From contig NZ_JALKAP010000006.1 in NCBI RefSeq assembly GCF_023016045.1, positions 236,223 to 300,222 on the forward strand: a DNA stretch of 64,000 nt. Direction: 5' to 3'. Under the pieces are notes generated by a model that saw nothing but the letters and a program-made list of their open reading frames with translations, did no database searches and was not told the origin of the DNA. The position numbers and the translations under genes were made by a program. Shown here in pieces: positions 36,016 through 45,121 of the stretch. The stretch's first letter is position 1; each line of letters opens with the position of its first letter. The DNA is from Marinobacter sp. S6332 (lineage in GTDB: Bacteria > Pseudomonadota > Gammaproteobacteria > Pseudomonadales > Oleiphilaceae).

Positions 36016-38667
36016 ATGCGCACAAGTCAGCCGCAAACCATACACCTGAGCGAATACAAAGTTCCTGCCTATCTGGTGGACACCGTCGACCTTTGCTTTC
36101 AGCTCTACGATGATGGCGCAAGGGTTCATAGCACATTGAGCGTGCGCCGAAACCCGAAATCCAAAGACGTGTCCGCACCGCTTACGCTAAACGGCGATAG
36201 CCTAAAGCTTGAGCGGGTTGAATTGGACGGCAAGACGCTGGCAGCAGGCAACGACTATGAGGAGACCGGTGAGCATCTCGTTATTACTGAGGTGCCATCG
36301 CAGTTCGAATTAACGGTTGTGACCTGGATTGAACCCCAGAACAATACCCGTCTTGAGGGGCTATACAAATCCTCCGGAATGTTCTGTACCCAGTGTGAAG
36401 CTGAGGGCTTTCGCTGCATTACCTATTTTCCGGACCGGCCGGATGTGATGGCTCGATATCGCACGCGTATCGAGGCAGATAAAGCCACTTGCCCGGTGTT
36501 GCTGTCGAACGGCAACGATATAGACCGGGGCGATCTGGAGAACGGTCGCCACTTTGTTGCATGGGAAGACCCGTTCCCCAAACCGAGTTATCTTTTTGCT
36601 CTCGTAGCGGGCGATCTTGTGGAAAAACAGGATACGTTCACTACCTGTTCCGGCCGAGATATAGATCTGCGTATATATGTTGAATCCCGTAACGCTGCTA
36701 AATGCGAGCATGCCATGGACTCCCTCAAGCGCTCGATGCGCTGGGATGAAGAAGTTTACGGTCGCGAGTACGATCTGGATATTTTCATGATCGTTGCTGT
36801 AGATGATTTCAATATGGGGGCTATGGAAAACAAAGGCCTTAATATTTTTAACTCTTCATGTGTTTTGGCCAGCCAAGAGACCGCCACTGATCTGGCTTTC
36901 CAGCGTATTGAGGCCATCGTTGCCCATGAGTATTTTCATAACTGGTCTGGCAACCGGGTAACTTGTCGAGATTGGTTCCAGCTGAGCCTGAAAGAAGGGT
37001 TTACGGTATTTCGGGATTCCACCTTTTCGGCTGATATGGGCTCTCCAACGGTAAAGCGCATAGAAGATGTAACACTACTTCGCACCGCCCAGTTCGCAGA
37101 AGATGCCGGTCCCATGGCGCACCCGGTACGACCTGCCTCCTACATGGAAATTAGCAATTTCTACACCCTGACGATCTATGAAAAAGGCGCAGAAGTTGTT
37201 CGCATGATTCATACCCTGCTAGGGCCGGATCTATTCCGCAAAGGCAGTGATCTGTATTTTGAGCGCCACGATGGCCAGGCAGTTACCACTGACGACTTTG
37301 TAAAAGCGATGGAGGACGCATCTGGCCGTGATCTGACACAGTTCCGCTTGTGGTACGACCAAGCAGGCACACCCGTACTGACGGTGTCAGACGAATATGA
37401 TTCGGAACAAGGCATCTACCGTCTAACGGTTGAGCAGACAATTCCCGACACACCGGGGCAGGCCAACAAAAAACCGCAACATATTCCTTTTGCTCTGGGC
37501 CTACTGGGTGTTGAGGGCGAAGCCTTGCCCCTGCGGCTCGAAAGCACGGGTGATGGAGCAAGCGTGCCGACCGAGCGGGTTCTTGAGCTGACAGAAGCAA
37601 GCCACACCTTCGAGTTCCATGGCTTGGCCCAGAAGCCTGTGCCATCTCTGCTCCGCCACTTTTCTGCGCCGGTGCGAGTGGTTTACCCCTGGAACCGTGA
37701 ACAGCTGGTGTTTTTGATGAGCCATGATCCGGATGGTTTCAATCGCTGGGACGCTGGCCAACGTCTTGCTGTGGATGTGATCCAGTCACTGGTTGGTTCC
37801 CCCGAGACGGCCGAGATTGAGCCGCGATTGGTAGAGGCTTACAGGGCCTTGGTTGCTGATGTGTCACTTGATCAGGCACTGGTTGCTAAAATGCTGCAGT
37901 TGCCCTCCGAAGCCTACCTGATCGAGCTGGCGGATAGCCCGGATGTTGCGGCCATTCACCGTGCACGCGAGCGTGTATTGAGTCACCTGGCCACCTCGCT
38001 TAGGAGTGAGTTGGTGGCCTGCTACCACGCAAATACAGGAGGCGGAGCTTATGAAGTTACGCCGGAATCTATCGCTCGCCGCAGCTTGAGGAATACAGCA
38101 TTATCGTGGCTGCTACTGATTAATGACGATGCGGGTCGCGATCTGGCTGTTAAGCAGTACGGCGATGCCGACAATATGACCGACCGTATAGGTGCATTGC
38201 GCGCATTGGTGAACTCCGAATACGCGGCGGAGCGAAGCCAAGCTCTGGCCGACTTCTACGAGCGCTTTCAGGATGACCCGCAGGTTGTTGAACAGTGGTT
38301 TGCCGTGCAAGCCTCCAGCGATAGGGCGGGGCAGTTGCCACAGATTCAGGCACTACTAAAGCACGCGGCATTTGACTGGAAAAATCCCAACAAGATACGT
38401 TCTGTTATTGGTGTGTTTGCGGGCCAGAATTTGGCAGCCTTCCACAATCCAGACGGTTCTGGCTACGGGTTCCTTGCGGATCAAGTGTGCCGATTGGATG
38501 ACAGTAATCCTCAGATCGCCGCGCGTTTGGTGGCGCCACTTACACGCTGGAAAAAATTTGCACCAACCTACAGCACACTAATGCACAAGGCACTGGAAAA
38601 AATTCGAGAGAAGCCCGAGCTATCAGCGGATTTGTACGAAGTAGTACATAAGAGCCTTGAAGCCTAA
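36016..38667 (+). CDS. pepN: Aminopeptidase N
   Basis: PepN is the main cytoplasmic alanyl aminopeptidase of the M1 zinc family, recycling peptides. The 883 residues fit the family (E. coli 870). GAMEN at 268-272 recognises the substrate N-terminus, zinc ligands are HEYFH at 304-308 and E327 in SLKEGFT, and the C-terminal half is the helical DUF3458 region. It follows the yeaC/DUF2797 pair by 84 bp, as in Pseudomonas. A perfect 11-bp hairpin without a T-run comes 17 bp after the stop. Confidence 0.97.
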   Translation: MRTSQPQTIHLSEYKVPAYLVDTVDLCFQLYDDGARVHSTLSVRRNPKSKDVSAPLTLNGDSLKLERVELDGKTLAAGNDYEETGEHLVITEVPSQFELTVVTWIEPQNNTRLEGLYKSSGMFCTQCEAEGFRCITYFPDRPDVMARYRTRIEADKATCPVLLSNGNDIDRGDLENGRHFVAWEDPFPKPSYLFALVAGDLVEKQDTFTTCSGRDIDLRIYVESRNAAKCEHAMDSLKRSMRWDEEVYGREYDLDIFMIVAVDDFNMGAMENKGLNIFNSSCVLASQETATDLAFQRIEAIVAHEYFHNWSGNRVTCRDWFQLSLKEGFTVFRDSTFSADMGSPTVKRIEDVTLLRTAQFAEDAGPMAHPVRPASYMEISNFYTLTIYEKGAEVVRMIHTLLGPDLFRKGSDLYFERHDGQAVTTDDFVKAMEDASGRDLTQFRLWYDQAGTPVLTVSDEYDSEQGIYRLTVEQTIPDTPGQANKKPQHIPFALGLLGVEGEALPLRLESTGDGASVPTERVLELTEASHTFEFHGLAQKPVPSLLRHFSAPVRVVYPWNREQLVFLMSHDPDGFNRWDAGQRLAVDVIQSLVGSPETAEIEPRLVEAYRALVADVSLDQALVAKMLQLPSEAYLIELADSPDVAAIHRARERVLSHLATSLRSELVACYHANTGGGAYEVTPESIARRSLRNTALSWLLLINDDAGRDLAVKQYGDADNMTDRIGALRALVNSEYAAERSQALADFYERFQDDPQVVEQWFAVQASSDRAGQLPQIQALLKHAAFDWKNPNKIRSVIGVFAGQNLAAFHNPDGSGYGFLADQVCRLDDSNPQIAARLVAPLTRWKKFAPTYSTLMHKALEKIREKPELSADLYEVVHKSLEA

Positions 38668-38684
38668 GGTCTCGTGTGAGAAAA

Positions 38685-38717
38685 CCAGCTGTAATTGAAC
38701 GTCCTGATTACAGCTGG
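38685..38717. repeat. Perfect hairpin after pepN
   Basis: CCAGCTGTAAT (38685-38695) and ATTACAGCTGG (38707-38717) form an 11-bp stem with an 11-base loop. No T-run follows, so it is not a textbook intrinsic terminator; it may protect the pepN mRNA end. Confidence 0.6.
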
Positions 38718-38847
38718 ATACAAAATCGCACTTTCGGTCGATAGACAACCTTGACAGATTGGCTAACCTGTTAGAAAGCCTGTGTCTTCAACAGGTAACA
38801 ATAAAAAAGCCTTCCTACAGGCTTCCAAAATGATTTCAGGGCGATAT

Positions 38848-40236
38848 ATGAACTATAAAAAGAGTGCGTTACTCGGGGGCTTGCTCGCCCTCTCGATAGC
38901 GTCAACATCTTCATGGGCGGCCGTTTCTTCAGCTGAGGCATCGCGCCTCGGCCAAACCCTGACGCCTTTCGGCTCCCCCAAAGCGGGCAATGAATCCGGC
39001 ACTATCCCGGAGTGGACGGGTGGTATAACTAAGCCACCCGCTGGCTATAGTGAATCAGGTCAGCACCATATAGACCCTTTCCCGAACGATGAAGTGCTGT
39101 TCACCATCACTGCAGCGAACAAAGACCAGTACGCGGCGCATCTTTCAGACGGCGTTCTGGCAATGCTTGAAACCTATCCAACCAGTTTTCGTGTTCCGGT
39201 TTACAAGTCCCGTCGTACCCATGCAGTACCCGAATGGGTTGCTAAAAACACCCGTGAGAATGCTGTTAAGGCAGAAGTTGTTGGTACGGGTGAAGGTCTT
39301 GATGGCGCCTATGGCGGTTATCCCTTCCCGATTCTGAGTGGCAATGACGAGCAAAAAGCTTGGCAGGTTATCTGGAATCATCTTACCCGTTGGCGCGGAG
39401 TGTCTGGCACCCGTCGTTCTAGTGAGGTTGCTGTGCAAGCCAATGGCGACTATTCACTGGTCACGACTCAGCAAGAGGCGTTTTTCAACTTCTATAATCC
39501 AGAGGGCAGCGAGGAGGAGTTGGACAACATTATTTTCTATTACACCTCGTTTACCCAGTCGCCACCGCGCCTTGCGGGAAGCGCCATTCTGATTCACGAA
39601 ACACTGAATCAAATTATTAATCCAAGAAATGGCTGGGGTTATAACGCTGGGCAGCGCCGCGTTCGTAGAGCCCCGAACTTGGGTTATGACTCTCCAATTG
39701 CAACGGCGGATAACCTTCGCACGGCAGACGATTCGGATATTTTTAACGGTGCCCTGGATCGCTACAACTGGAACTACGAAGGTGTTAAGGAGGTTTACGT
39801 TCCTTATAACAACTACCGTATTGGGGAAAAAGGCACTCCTTATTCAGAAATTCTTGGCATTTCGCATTTGAACCCAGACTTGACCCGTTGGGAACTACAC
39901 CGTGTGCATGTGGTTGAAGCTACCCTGAAAGACGGTGCTCGTCATATATACGGCAAACGTCGTTTTTATGTGGATGAGGATAGCTGGAATACACTTTTGT
40001 TAGACCAGTATGACGGTCGTGGGGAACTGTGGCGCGTGACCATGGGCTTGGCTAAAAATTATTATGAACTTCCGGGTGTGTGGACGGTTCTGGACGTCTA
40101 TCATGATTTACAGGCGCGTCGTTATCACGTGCTGGGTCTTGATACCGAAGAGCCAAATACTCGTGTGCTCACAGAAGAAGTTCCGAACAAGCGCTATTAC
40201 TCTCCGGCTTCCCTGCGTCGCAGGAGTGTTCGTTAA
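38848..40236 (+). CDS. DUF1329 outer-membrane-associated protein
   Basis: The protein (462 residues from ATG 38848, preceded by AGGGCGA) has a clear signal peptide (NYKKSALLGGLLALSIASTSSWA) and belongs to DUF1329, a large beta-rich family resembling LolA/LolB-type lipoprotein carriers. Motifs include LTPFGSPKAGNESGTIPEWTGG, RRAPNLGYD and RYNWNYEG. It is thought to sit in the periplasm or at the outer membrane. It is the first gene of a triad with a YCF48-like protein and an RND exporter, a cluster that in related bacteria usually also has a DUF1302 gene, not present here. It probably works in export or trafficking of a hydrophobic molecule. Confidence 0.86.
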   Translation: MNYKKSALLGGLLALSIASTSSWAAVSSAEASRLGQTLTPFGSPKAGNESGTIPEWTGGITKPPAGYSESGQHHIDPFPNDEVLFTITAANKDQYAAHLSDGVLAMLETYPTSFRVPVYKSRRTHAVPEWVAKNTRENAVKAEVVGTGEGLDGAYGGYPFPILSGNDEQKAWQVIWNHLTRWRGVSGTRRSSEVAVQANGDYSLVTTQQEAFFNFYNPEGSEEELDNIIFYYTSFTQSPPRLAGSAILIHETLNQIINPRNGWGYNAGQRRVRRAPNLGYDSPIATADNLRTADDSDIFNGALDRYNWNYEGVKEVYVPYNNYRIGEKGTPYSEILGISHLNPDLTRWELHRVHVVEATLKDGARHIYGKRRFYVDEDSWNTLLLDQYDGRGELWRVTMGLAKNYYELPGVWTVLDVYHDLQARRYHVLGLDTEEPNTRVLTEEVPNKRYYSPASLRRRSVR

Positions 40237-40284
40237 AGCGCACGCCAGAGATTTACAGTTAAAACAACATAATAGGCAATCTGA

Positions 40285-41433
40285 ATGGCTAAAAGGTTGA
40301 TGTGCAAGACGCTAGGGGCAGCCTGCCTCGGGCTTTCCATGGTTTGGTCCGCGCCAGCGGCATATGCGCTTGCGGATCTTATCGAAACGCCGGCCCGGCA
40401 AACCGATTTGGCCCCGACCAACCTTCTCAATGACGCCGTGCGCGCGGGTAAGAGGATAGTGGCGGTTGGTGAAAGGGGGCACATCATATATTCCGATGAT
40501 GGCGGAAAATCCTGGGAGCAGGGCAGCGTACCCGTGTCTGTCACTCTGACAGCTGTGGATTTCGGAACTGAAACCCACGGCTGGGCCGTTGGTCACAGTG
40601 GCGTGGTTCTGCATACCGAGGACGGTGGTGAGAATTGGAGCCTCCAGTTAACGGGTATTGATGCGTCTGAGTTGGCCATTGCGAGCAAGGAAGATCAGGT
40701 TGCTGCGATGGAAGAGCGCATTGAAGAAGCGCCTGAGTCGGAGAAAGGTGATCTTGAATGGGCAATGGATGATCTGATTTTTGCTATGGAAAACATGCAA
40801 TCAGATTTGGATATTGGCCCTGTAAACCCTTTGCTTGGTGTTTGGTTTGAGAACGATCAGCACGGGTTTGTTGTAGGCGCCTATGGCATGATTCTGCGCA
40901 CGCAAGATGGCGGAAACAGTTGGAGCGATTGGGCACCCAAAATTCAGAACGCTCAGAATTTTCACCTTAACAGCATCACCCGCGTTACCGGTGGTGCGCT
41001 TGTTATCGTTGGCGAAGCCGGGCAAATCCACGTTTCGGTGGATAATGGGGCAACCTGGGAGCGCCGAGAAAGCCCCTATGAGGGTTCTCTGTTTGGCGTA
41101 ATTGGAACCGGTCAGGTTAATGAGATTCTAGCTTTTGGTCTGCGTGGCAACATGCTGTTTTCAACCGATTTGGGGAAAAGCTGGCGAATGGTGCCGAACA
41201 GTGCGGGAGCAACGCTTAACGATGGCGCTGTTGCTGAAGACGGCCGCATAACATTGGTCGGTAATGGTGGCACTGTGCTTATGAGTGGCAACGGCGCTGA
41301 TTCGTTTCGAGAGCACTTCCGGAGTGACCGGGCGGGCATAATGAGCGTTGTTCCTGTATCCGGAACCAATCTTCTCGTTGTAGGTGAAAGCGGCGTGAAG
41401 ATTACCGATGCGCGCGGAAAGAACCTTCAATAA
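40285..41433 (+). CDS. YCF48-like beta-propeller protein
   Basis: The 382-residue protein has a signal peptide (to about A32) and repeated BNR/YCF48-type blades with the SxDxGxTW pattern: YSDDGGKSWEQ, HTEDGGENWSLQ, RTQDGGNSWSDW, VSVDNGATWERR, STDLGKSWRMV. The propeller is interrupted by a charged segment (about 135-175). Name comes from a photosystem II assembly factor, but in heterotrophs the family is found with DUF1329 and RND exporter genes and its role is unknown. It starts 48 bp after the DUF1329 gene and 46 bp before the exporter. Confidence 0.87.
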   Translation: MAKRLMCKTLGAACLGLSMVWSAPAAYALADLIETPARQTDLAPTNLLNDAVRAGKRIVAVGERGHIIYSDDGGKSWEQGSVPVSVTLTAVDFGTETHGWAVGHSGVVLHTEDGGENWSLQLTGIDASELAIASKEDQVAAMEERIEEAPESEKGDLEWAMDDLIFAMENMQSDLDIGPVNPLLGVWFENDQHGFVVGAYGMILRTQDGGNSWSDWAPKIQNAQNFHLNSITRVTGGALVIVGEAGQIHVSVDNGATWERRESPYEGSLFGVIGTGQVNEILAFGLRGNMLFSTDLGKSWRMVPNSAGATLNDGAVAEDGRITLVGNGGTVLMSGNGADSFREHFRSDRAGIMSVVPVSGTNLLVVGESGVKITDARGKNLQ

Positions 41434-41479
41434 CGCCCTGATGTGGCAACAACCGAAAAAATAAAAGAGGGGCTTTTGA

Positions 41480-43864
41480 ATGTCCAACCCGAACCACGAC
41501 AGGGGTGAACACTACCTAACAACGCCGAAGGCCGAGCCGTTTTTAGAACGTCTGATTTTCAACAATCGGGCGGTGATTCTCATCGGCTTCCTGATATTAA
41601 CGGCGTTTTTGGGCTACAACGCGGTAAAAATCCAGCCGGATGCAAGTTTTGAGCGAATGATTCCGCTTGAGCACCCGTATGTTATCAATATGCTGGAGCA
41701 CCGGAACGATCTGGAAAACCTCGGTAACTTTGTGCGTATTGCCGTAGAAACCAAAACCGGTGATATTTTCTCTCCAGAGTATATGGAGACTCTAAAGCAG
41801 ATCACTGACGAGGTGTTCTATTTAAACGGTGTTGACCGGTCGGGCCTGAAAACTCTCTGGACTTCAAACGTTCGATGGGTGGAAGTAACAGAGCAAGGCT
41901 TTCAGGGCGGCAATGTCATTCCCGATGATTATGACGGCTCGCCTGCAAGTTTGGAGCAGTTGCGCCAGAATATCCTGCGGTCCAACGAAGTAGGGCGGCT
42001 GGTATCCGATAACTTCCAGTCCACTATCGTGTATGCACCCTTGTATGAGAAAAATCCGGAAACCGGGGAGCCGCTGGATTACGCAACGTTTTCCCGAGAG
42101 TTGGAAGAGAAAATCCGGAATAAGTACGAAGCGCAAAATCCCAACATTAAGATCCACATTGTCGGCTTCGCCAAAAAAGTGGGCGACTTGATCGAGGGGA
42201 TTGGTTCGATCGCCTGGTTTGCAGGCATTACGATCCTGCTGACAACGTTGCTACTGTTCTGGTACTCCCGTTGCATTACTGGCACATTGGTGCCTGTATT
42301 TACCTCCATTGTTGCAGTATTCCTGCAGTTGGGCGCTCTGAGGCTGCTCGGCTACGGGTTGGACCCTTATTCGGTACTTGTGCCTTTCCTTGTTTTTGCC
42401 ATTGGTATCAGCCACGGCGTGCAAATTGTAAACGCTATGGCAGTAGAGGCTGCGAAAGGGTTTGATGCGATCACCGCTGCCCGTTTGGCATTCCGTGCAC
42501 TTTATATTCCTGGCATGTTGGCGCTGATTTCCGATGCATTCGGTTTCCTCACGCTGTTCTTCATAGAGATTGACGTTATTCGTGATCTGGCCATTGCCGC
42601 GGGTTTGGGTGTTGCATTCGTTATCATCACCAATCTTGTACTGCATGTTCTGATCATGTCTTACCTTGGTATTTCAAAGGGTGGTGTTCGTCACGTACAG
42701 AACCACGGCGAAAAACAAGATCGCAAGTGGCGGCTGATGTCATACTTCGCTCATCCGGGCGTTGCACCGATTTCACTGCTTATTGCTGTGGTGGGTTTGG
42801 GCCTTGGCCTCTACTACAAGCAGGATCTAAAAGTAGGTGATCTTGATCAGGGCGCCCCTGAGCTACGTGCCGACTCGCGCTACAATCTGGATAATGCTTA
42901 TATCATCGACAACTACTCAACAAGTGCCGATGTGTTGGTTGTGATGGTTAAAACGCCAGCGGAGCAGTGCACCCAGTACAATGTGCTGCGGGCTATGGAT
43001 TCGCTACAGTGGGAGCTGCAAAACACCCCGGGCGTCCAGTCCTCCGCGTCGCTTGCCGATGTTTCTAAGATCGTTACCAAAGCTCTGAACGAGGGCAATT
43101 GGAAGTGGTATGAGATTTCCCGCAACCAGACCATTATCAATGCTTCTATCCGTGAGGCGCCGTCTGGCCTTATCAATACGAAGTGCAGCCTAACGCCTGT
43201 ACTTGTATTCCTTGAAGATCACAAGGCGGAAACGCTGGAGACTGTGGTCGAGAGAGTGGAAGTCTTTGCCGAAGCTAATAGCAACGACAATCACACCTTC
43301 TTGCTCGCAGCGGGCAACGCCGGCGTTGAAGCGGCTACCAATGAGGTTATCGCTAACGCCAAGGATATGATGCTTATTCTGGTGTATAGCGTGGTGAGCT
43401 TGTTGTGCTTTGCCACTTTCCGGTCCATTCGGGCTGTGCTGTGTATCGTTGTGCCACTGGGGTTAACCTCGATTCTCTGCGAGGCAATCATGGCTGTGTC
43501 GGGTATTGGCATAAAGGTAGCAACCCTTCCTGTGATTGCGCTTGGCGTTGGTATTGGTGTGGATTACGGCATCTATATCTACAGCAAGCTTGAAAAATAT
43601 TTGCTTGAAGGTAAGACGCTTCAAGATGCCTATTTCGAGACCCTGCGTTCTACTGGTAAGGCTGTTATGTTTACCGGTGTAACCTTGGGGCTGGGTGTGG
43701 TGACCTGGATCTTCTCACCCATTAAGTTTCAGGCGGATATGGGCTTCCTGCTATTTTTCATGTTCCTATGGAATATGATTGGCGCTATCTGGCTGCTTCC
43801 GGCGCTCGCACGCTTCCTGCTGCGGCCGGATCAGATGATCGCCAAAGCACGCTCTGCAAAATAG
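41480..43864 (+). CDS. RND-superfamily exporter (MMPL/SSD type)
   Basis: This 794-residue inner-membrane protein has the layout of MMPL/HpnN-type RND transporters: one N-terminal helix (about 29-47), a periplasmic domain, a bundle with PFLVFAIGISHGVQIVNA (about 295-312), a second periplasmic domain and a final bundle with VIALGVGIGVDYGIYIYSKL (GxxxDY motif). Such proteins export lipids, hopanoids or other hydrophobic molecules. It lacks adaptor and channel genes of the AcrAB-TolC kind; the DUF1329 and YCF48-like proteins upstream may be its envelope partners. A terminator follows. Confidence 0.92.
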   Translation: MSNPNHDRGEHYLTTPKAEPFLERLIFNNRAVILIGFLILTAFLGYNAVKIQPDASFERMIPLEHPYVINMLEHRNDLENLGNFVRIAVETKTGDIFSPEYMETLKQITDEVFYLNGVDRSGLKTLWTSNVRWVEVTEQGFQGGNVIPDDYDGSPASLEQLRQNILRSNEVGRLVSDNFQSTIVYAPLYEKNPETGEPLDYATFSRELEEKIRNKYEAQNPNIKIHIVGFAKKVGDLIEGIGSIAWFAGITILLTTLLLFWYSRCITGTLVPVFTSIVAVFLQLGALRLLGYGLDPYSVLVPFLVFAIGISHGVQIVNAMAVEAAKGFDAITAARLAFRALYIPGMLALISDAFGFLTLFFIEIDVIRDLAIAAGLGVAFVIITNLVLHVLIMSYLGISKGGVRHVQNHGEKQDRKWRLMSYFAHPGVAPISLLIAVVGLGLGLYYKQDLKVGDLDQGAPELRADSRYNLDNAYIIDNYSTSADVLVVMVKTPAEQCTQYNVLRAMDSLQWELQNTPGVQSSASLADVSKIVTKALNEGNWKWYEISRNQTIINASIREAPSGLINTKCSLTPVLVFLEDHKAETLETVVERVEVFAEANSNDNHTFLLAAGNAGVEAATNEVIANAKDMMLILVYSVVSLLCFATFRSIRAVLCIVVPLGLTSILCEAIMAVSGIGIKVATLPVIALGVGIGVDYGIYIYSKLEKYLLEGKTLQDAYFETLRSTGKAVMFTGVTLGLGVVTWIFSPIKFQADMGFLLFFMFLWNMIGAIWLLPALARFLLRPDQMIAKARSAK

Positions 43865-43887
43865 AACTGACAGTCGCTAACAAAAAA

Positions 43888-43911
43888 GCCCGCACAGCTG
43901 TGGGCTTTTTT
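43888..43911 (+). terminator. Intrinsic terminator after the RND exporter
   Basis: GCCCGCA and TGTGGGC (43888-43905) pair with one G-T wobble and are followed by six T. An A-run before the stem could also make it work in the other direction. Confidence 0.88.
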
Positions 43912-44052
43912 GTTGTCTGCTCAACTGGTTAGCGAGCTAATCCAAGCTTTATTTATGATGTGAAGTGGTCTATGTTCTATTGTGAGCGCAATGCTTGCCC
44001 GTGAGTTCAGGCGGGCAGTTGATTACAACGATTAAAAATAAGGAATGATTAC

Positions 44053-45036
44053 ATGACACTGAAACTTAAAGCCTCCGCATTTGCAGTTGCTGCGGCTGTT
44101 ACTTTGGGTGCTGCCTCTACTGCGGTTTCAGCACAAGAGCAACGCTTTGTTACGATCGGAACCGGTGGCGTTACCGGTGTTTACTATCCTGCAGGTGGTG
44201 CTATTTGCCGCTTGGTGAATATGGACCGTAAAGAGCACGGCATTCGTTGCTCGGTTGAGAGTACGGGCGGTTCCGTATACAACCTGAATGCGATCAGCCA
44301 GAACGAGTTGGATCTCGCGGTCGCCCAGTCAGATTGGCAGTACCATGCCTACAACGGCACCAGCAAGTTCAAAGAAGATGGTCCAAACAAAGATTTGCGT
44401 GCGGTCTTCTCCCTGCACCCAGAGCCATTTACCGTAGTGGCCAGCAAAGGCTCGGGCATCAAGAACTTTGAAGACCTCGCAGGTAAGCGGGTTTCGGTAG
44501 GCAACCCGGGTTCTGGCCAGCGTGCCACAGCGGAAGTGCTAATGGACGAAATGGGTTGGACCATGGATAAGTTCTCCTTGGCGGCGGAACTAAAGGCTGC
44601 TGAGCAATCTCAGGCGCTGTGTGATGGCAACATTGATGCCTTCTTCTACACTGTTGGTCACCCCTCCGGTGCTATCAAAGAAGCGACCACATCCTGCGAC
44701 AGCACTCTGGTTAACGTGTACAACGACTCAGCTAAAAAACTGATCGATGACAACCCGTACTACCGGAAAGCTGTGATTCCTGGTGGGATGTACCGTGGCT
44801 CTGACAACGACGTAACTACCTTTGGTGTGGCCGCGACGTTTGTATCGTCTACCGACGTACCTGAAGACGTTGTGTACGAAGTGGTTAAGGCGGTGTTTGA
44901 GAACTTTGACAGCTTCAAGCGTTTGCACCCTGCCTTCGCAAACCTGAAGAAGGAAGAAATGGTATCCGATGCTTTGAGTGCGCCGTTGCACCCAGGTGCA
45001 GCTAAGTACTACAAAGAAGCTGGTTTGATCGATTAA
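44053..45036 (+). CDS. TAXI-family TRAP transporter solute-binding protein
   Basis: The 327-residue periplasmic protein has a signal peptide ending near SAQ-EQR and the TAXI hallmark [23 protein letters not shown] (residues about 36-58), with [19 protein letters not shown] and [18 protein letters not shown] typical of the family. It captures a substrate, possibly a dicarboxylate or amino acid such as glutamate, and delivers it to the fused permease coded next. The ribosome site is AAGGAA. A GC-rich hairpin lies between this gene and the permease gene. Confidence 0.95.
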   Translation: MTLKLKASAFAVAAAVTLGAASTAVSAQEQRFVTIGTGGVTGVYYPAGGAICRLVNMDRKEHGIRCSVESTGGSVYNLNAISQNELDLAVAQSDWQYHAYNGTSKFKEDGPNKDLRAVFSLHPEPFTVVASKGSGIKNFEDLAGKRVSVGNPGSGQRATAEVLMDEMGWTMDKFSLAAELKAAEQSQALCDGNIDAFFYTVGHPSGAIKEATTSCDSTLVNVYNDSAKKLIDDNPYYRKAVIPGGMYRGSDNDVTTFGVAATFVSSTDVPEDVVYEVVKAVFENFDSFKRLHPAFANLKKEEMVSDALSAPLHPGAAKYYKEAGLID

Positions 45037-45059
45037 TTCGGTCTCTAGCAGTTGGAATG

Positions 45060-45082
45060 GCTGCGGGCGTCCTGCCCGCAGC
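45060..45082 (+). repeat. Intercistronic GC-rich hairpin between TAXI protein and permease genes
   Basis: GCTGCGGGC (45060-45068) and GCCCGCAGC (45074-45082) form a perfect 9-bp stem with a 5-base loop. No T-run follows. In this position such stems usually make more binding protein than permease by blocking 3' decay or reducing read-through. Confidence 0.7.
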
Positions 45083-45121
45083 TATAATTTACCTACCGTT
45101 TCCCTCTAACAGGATTCTGCT

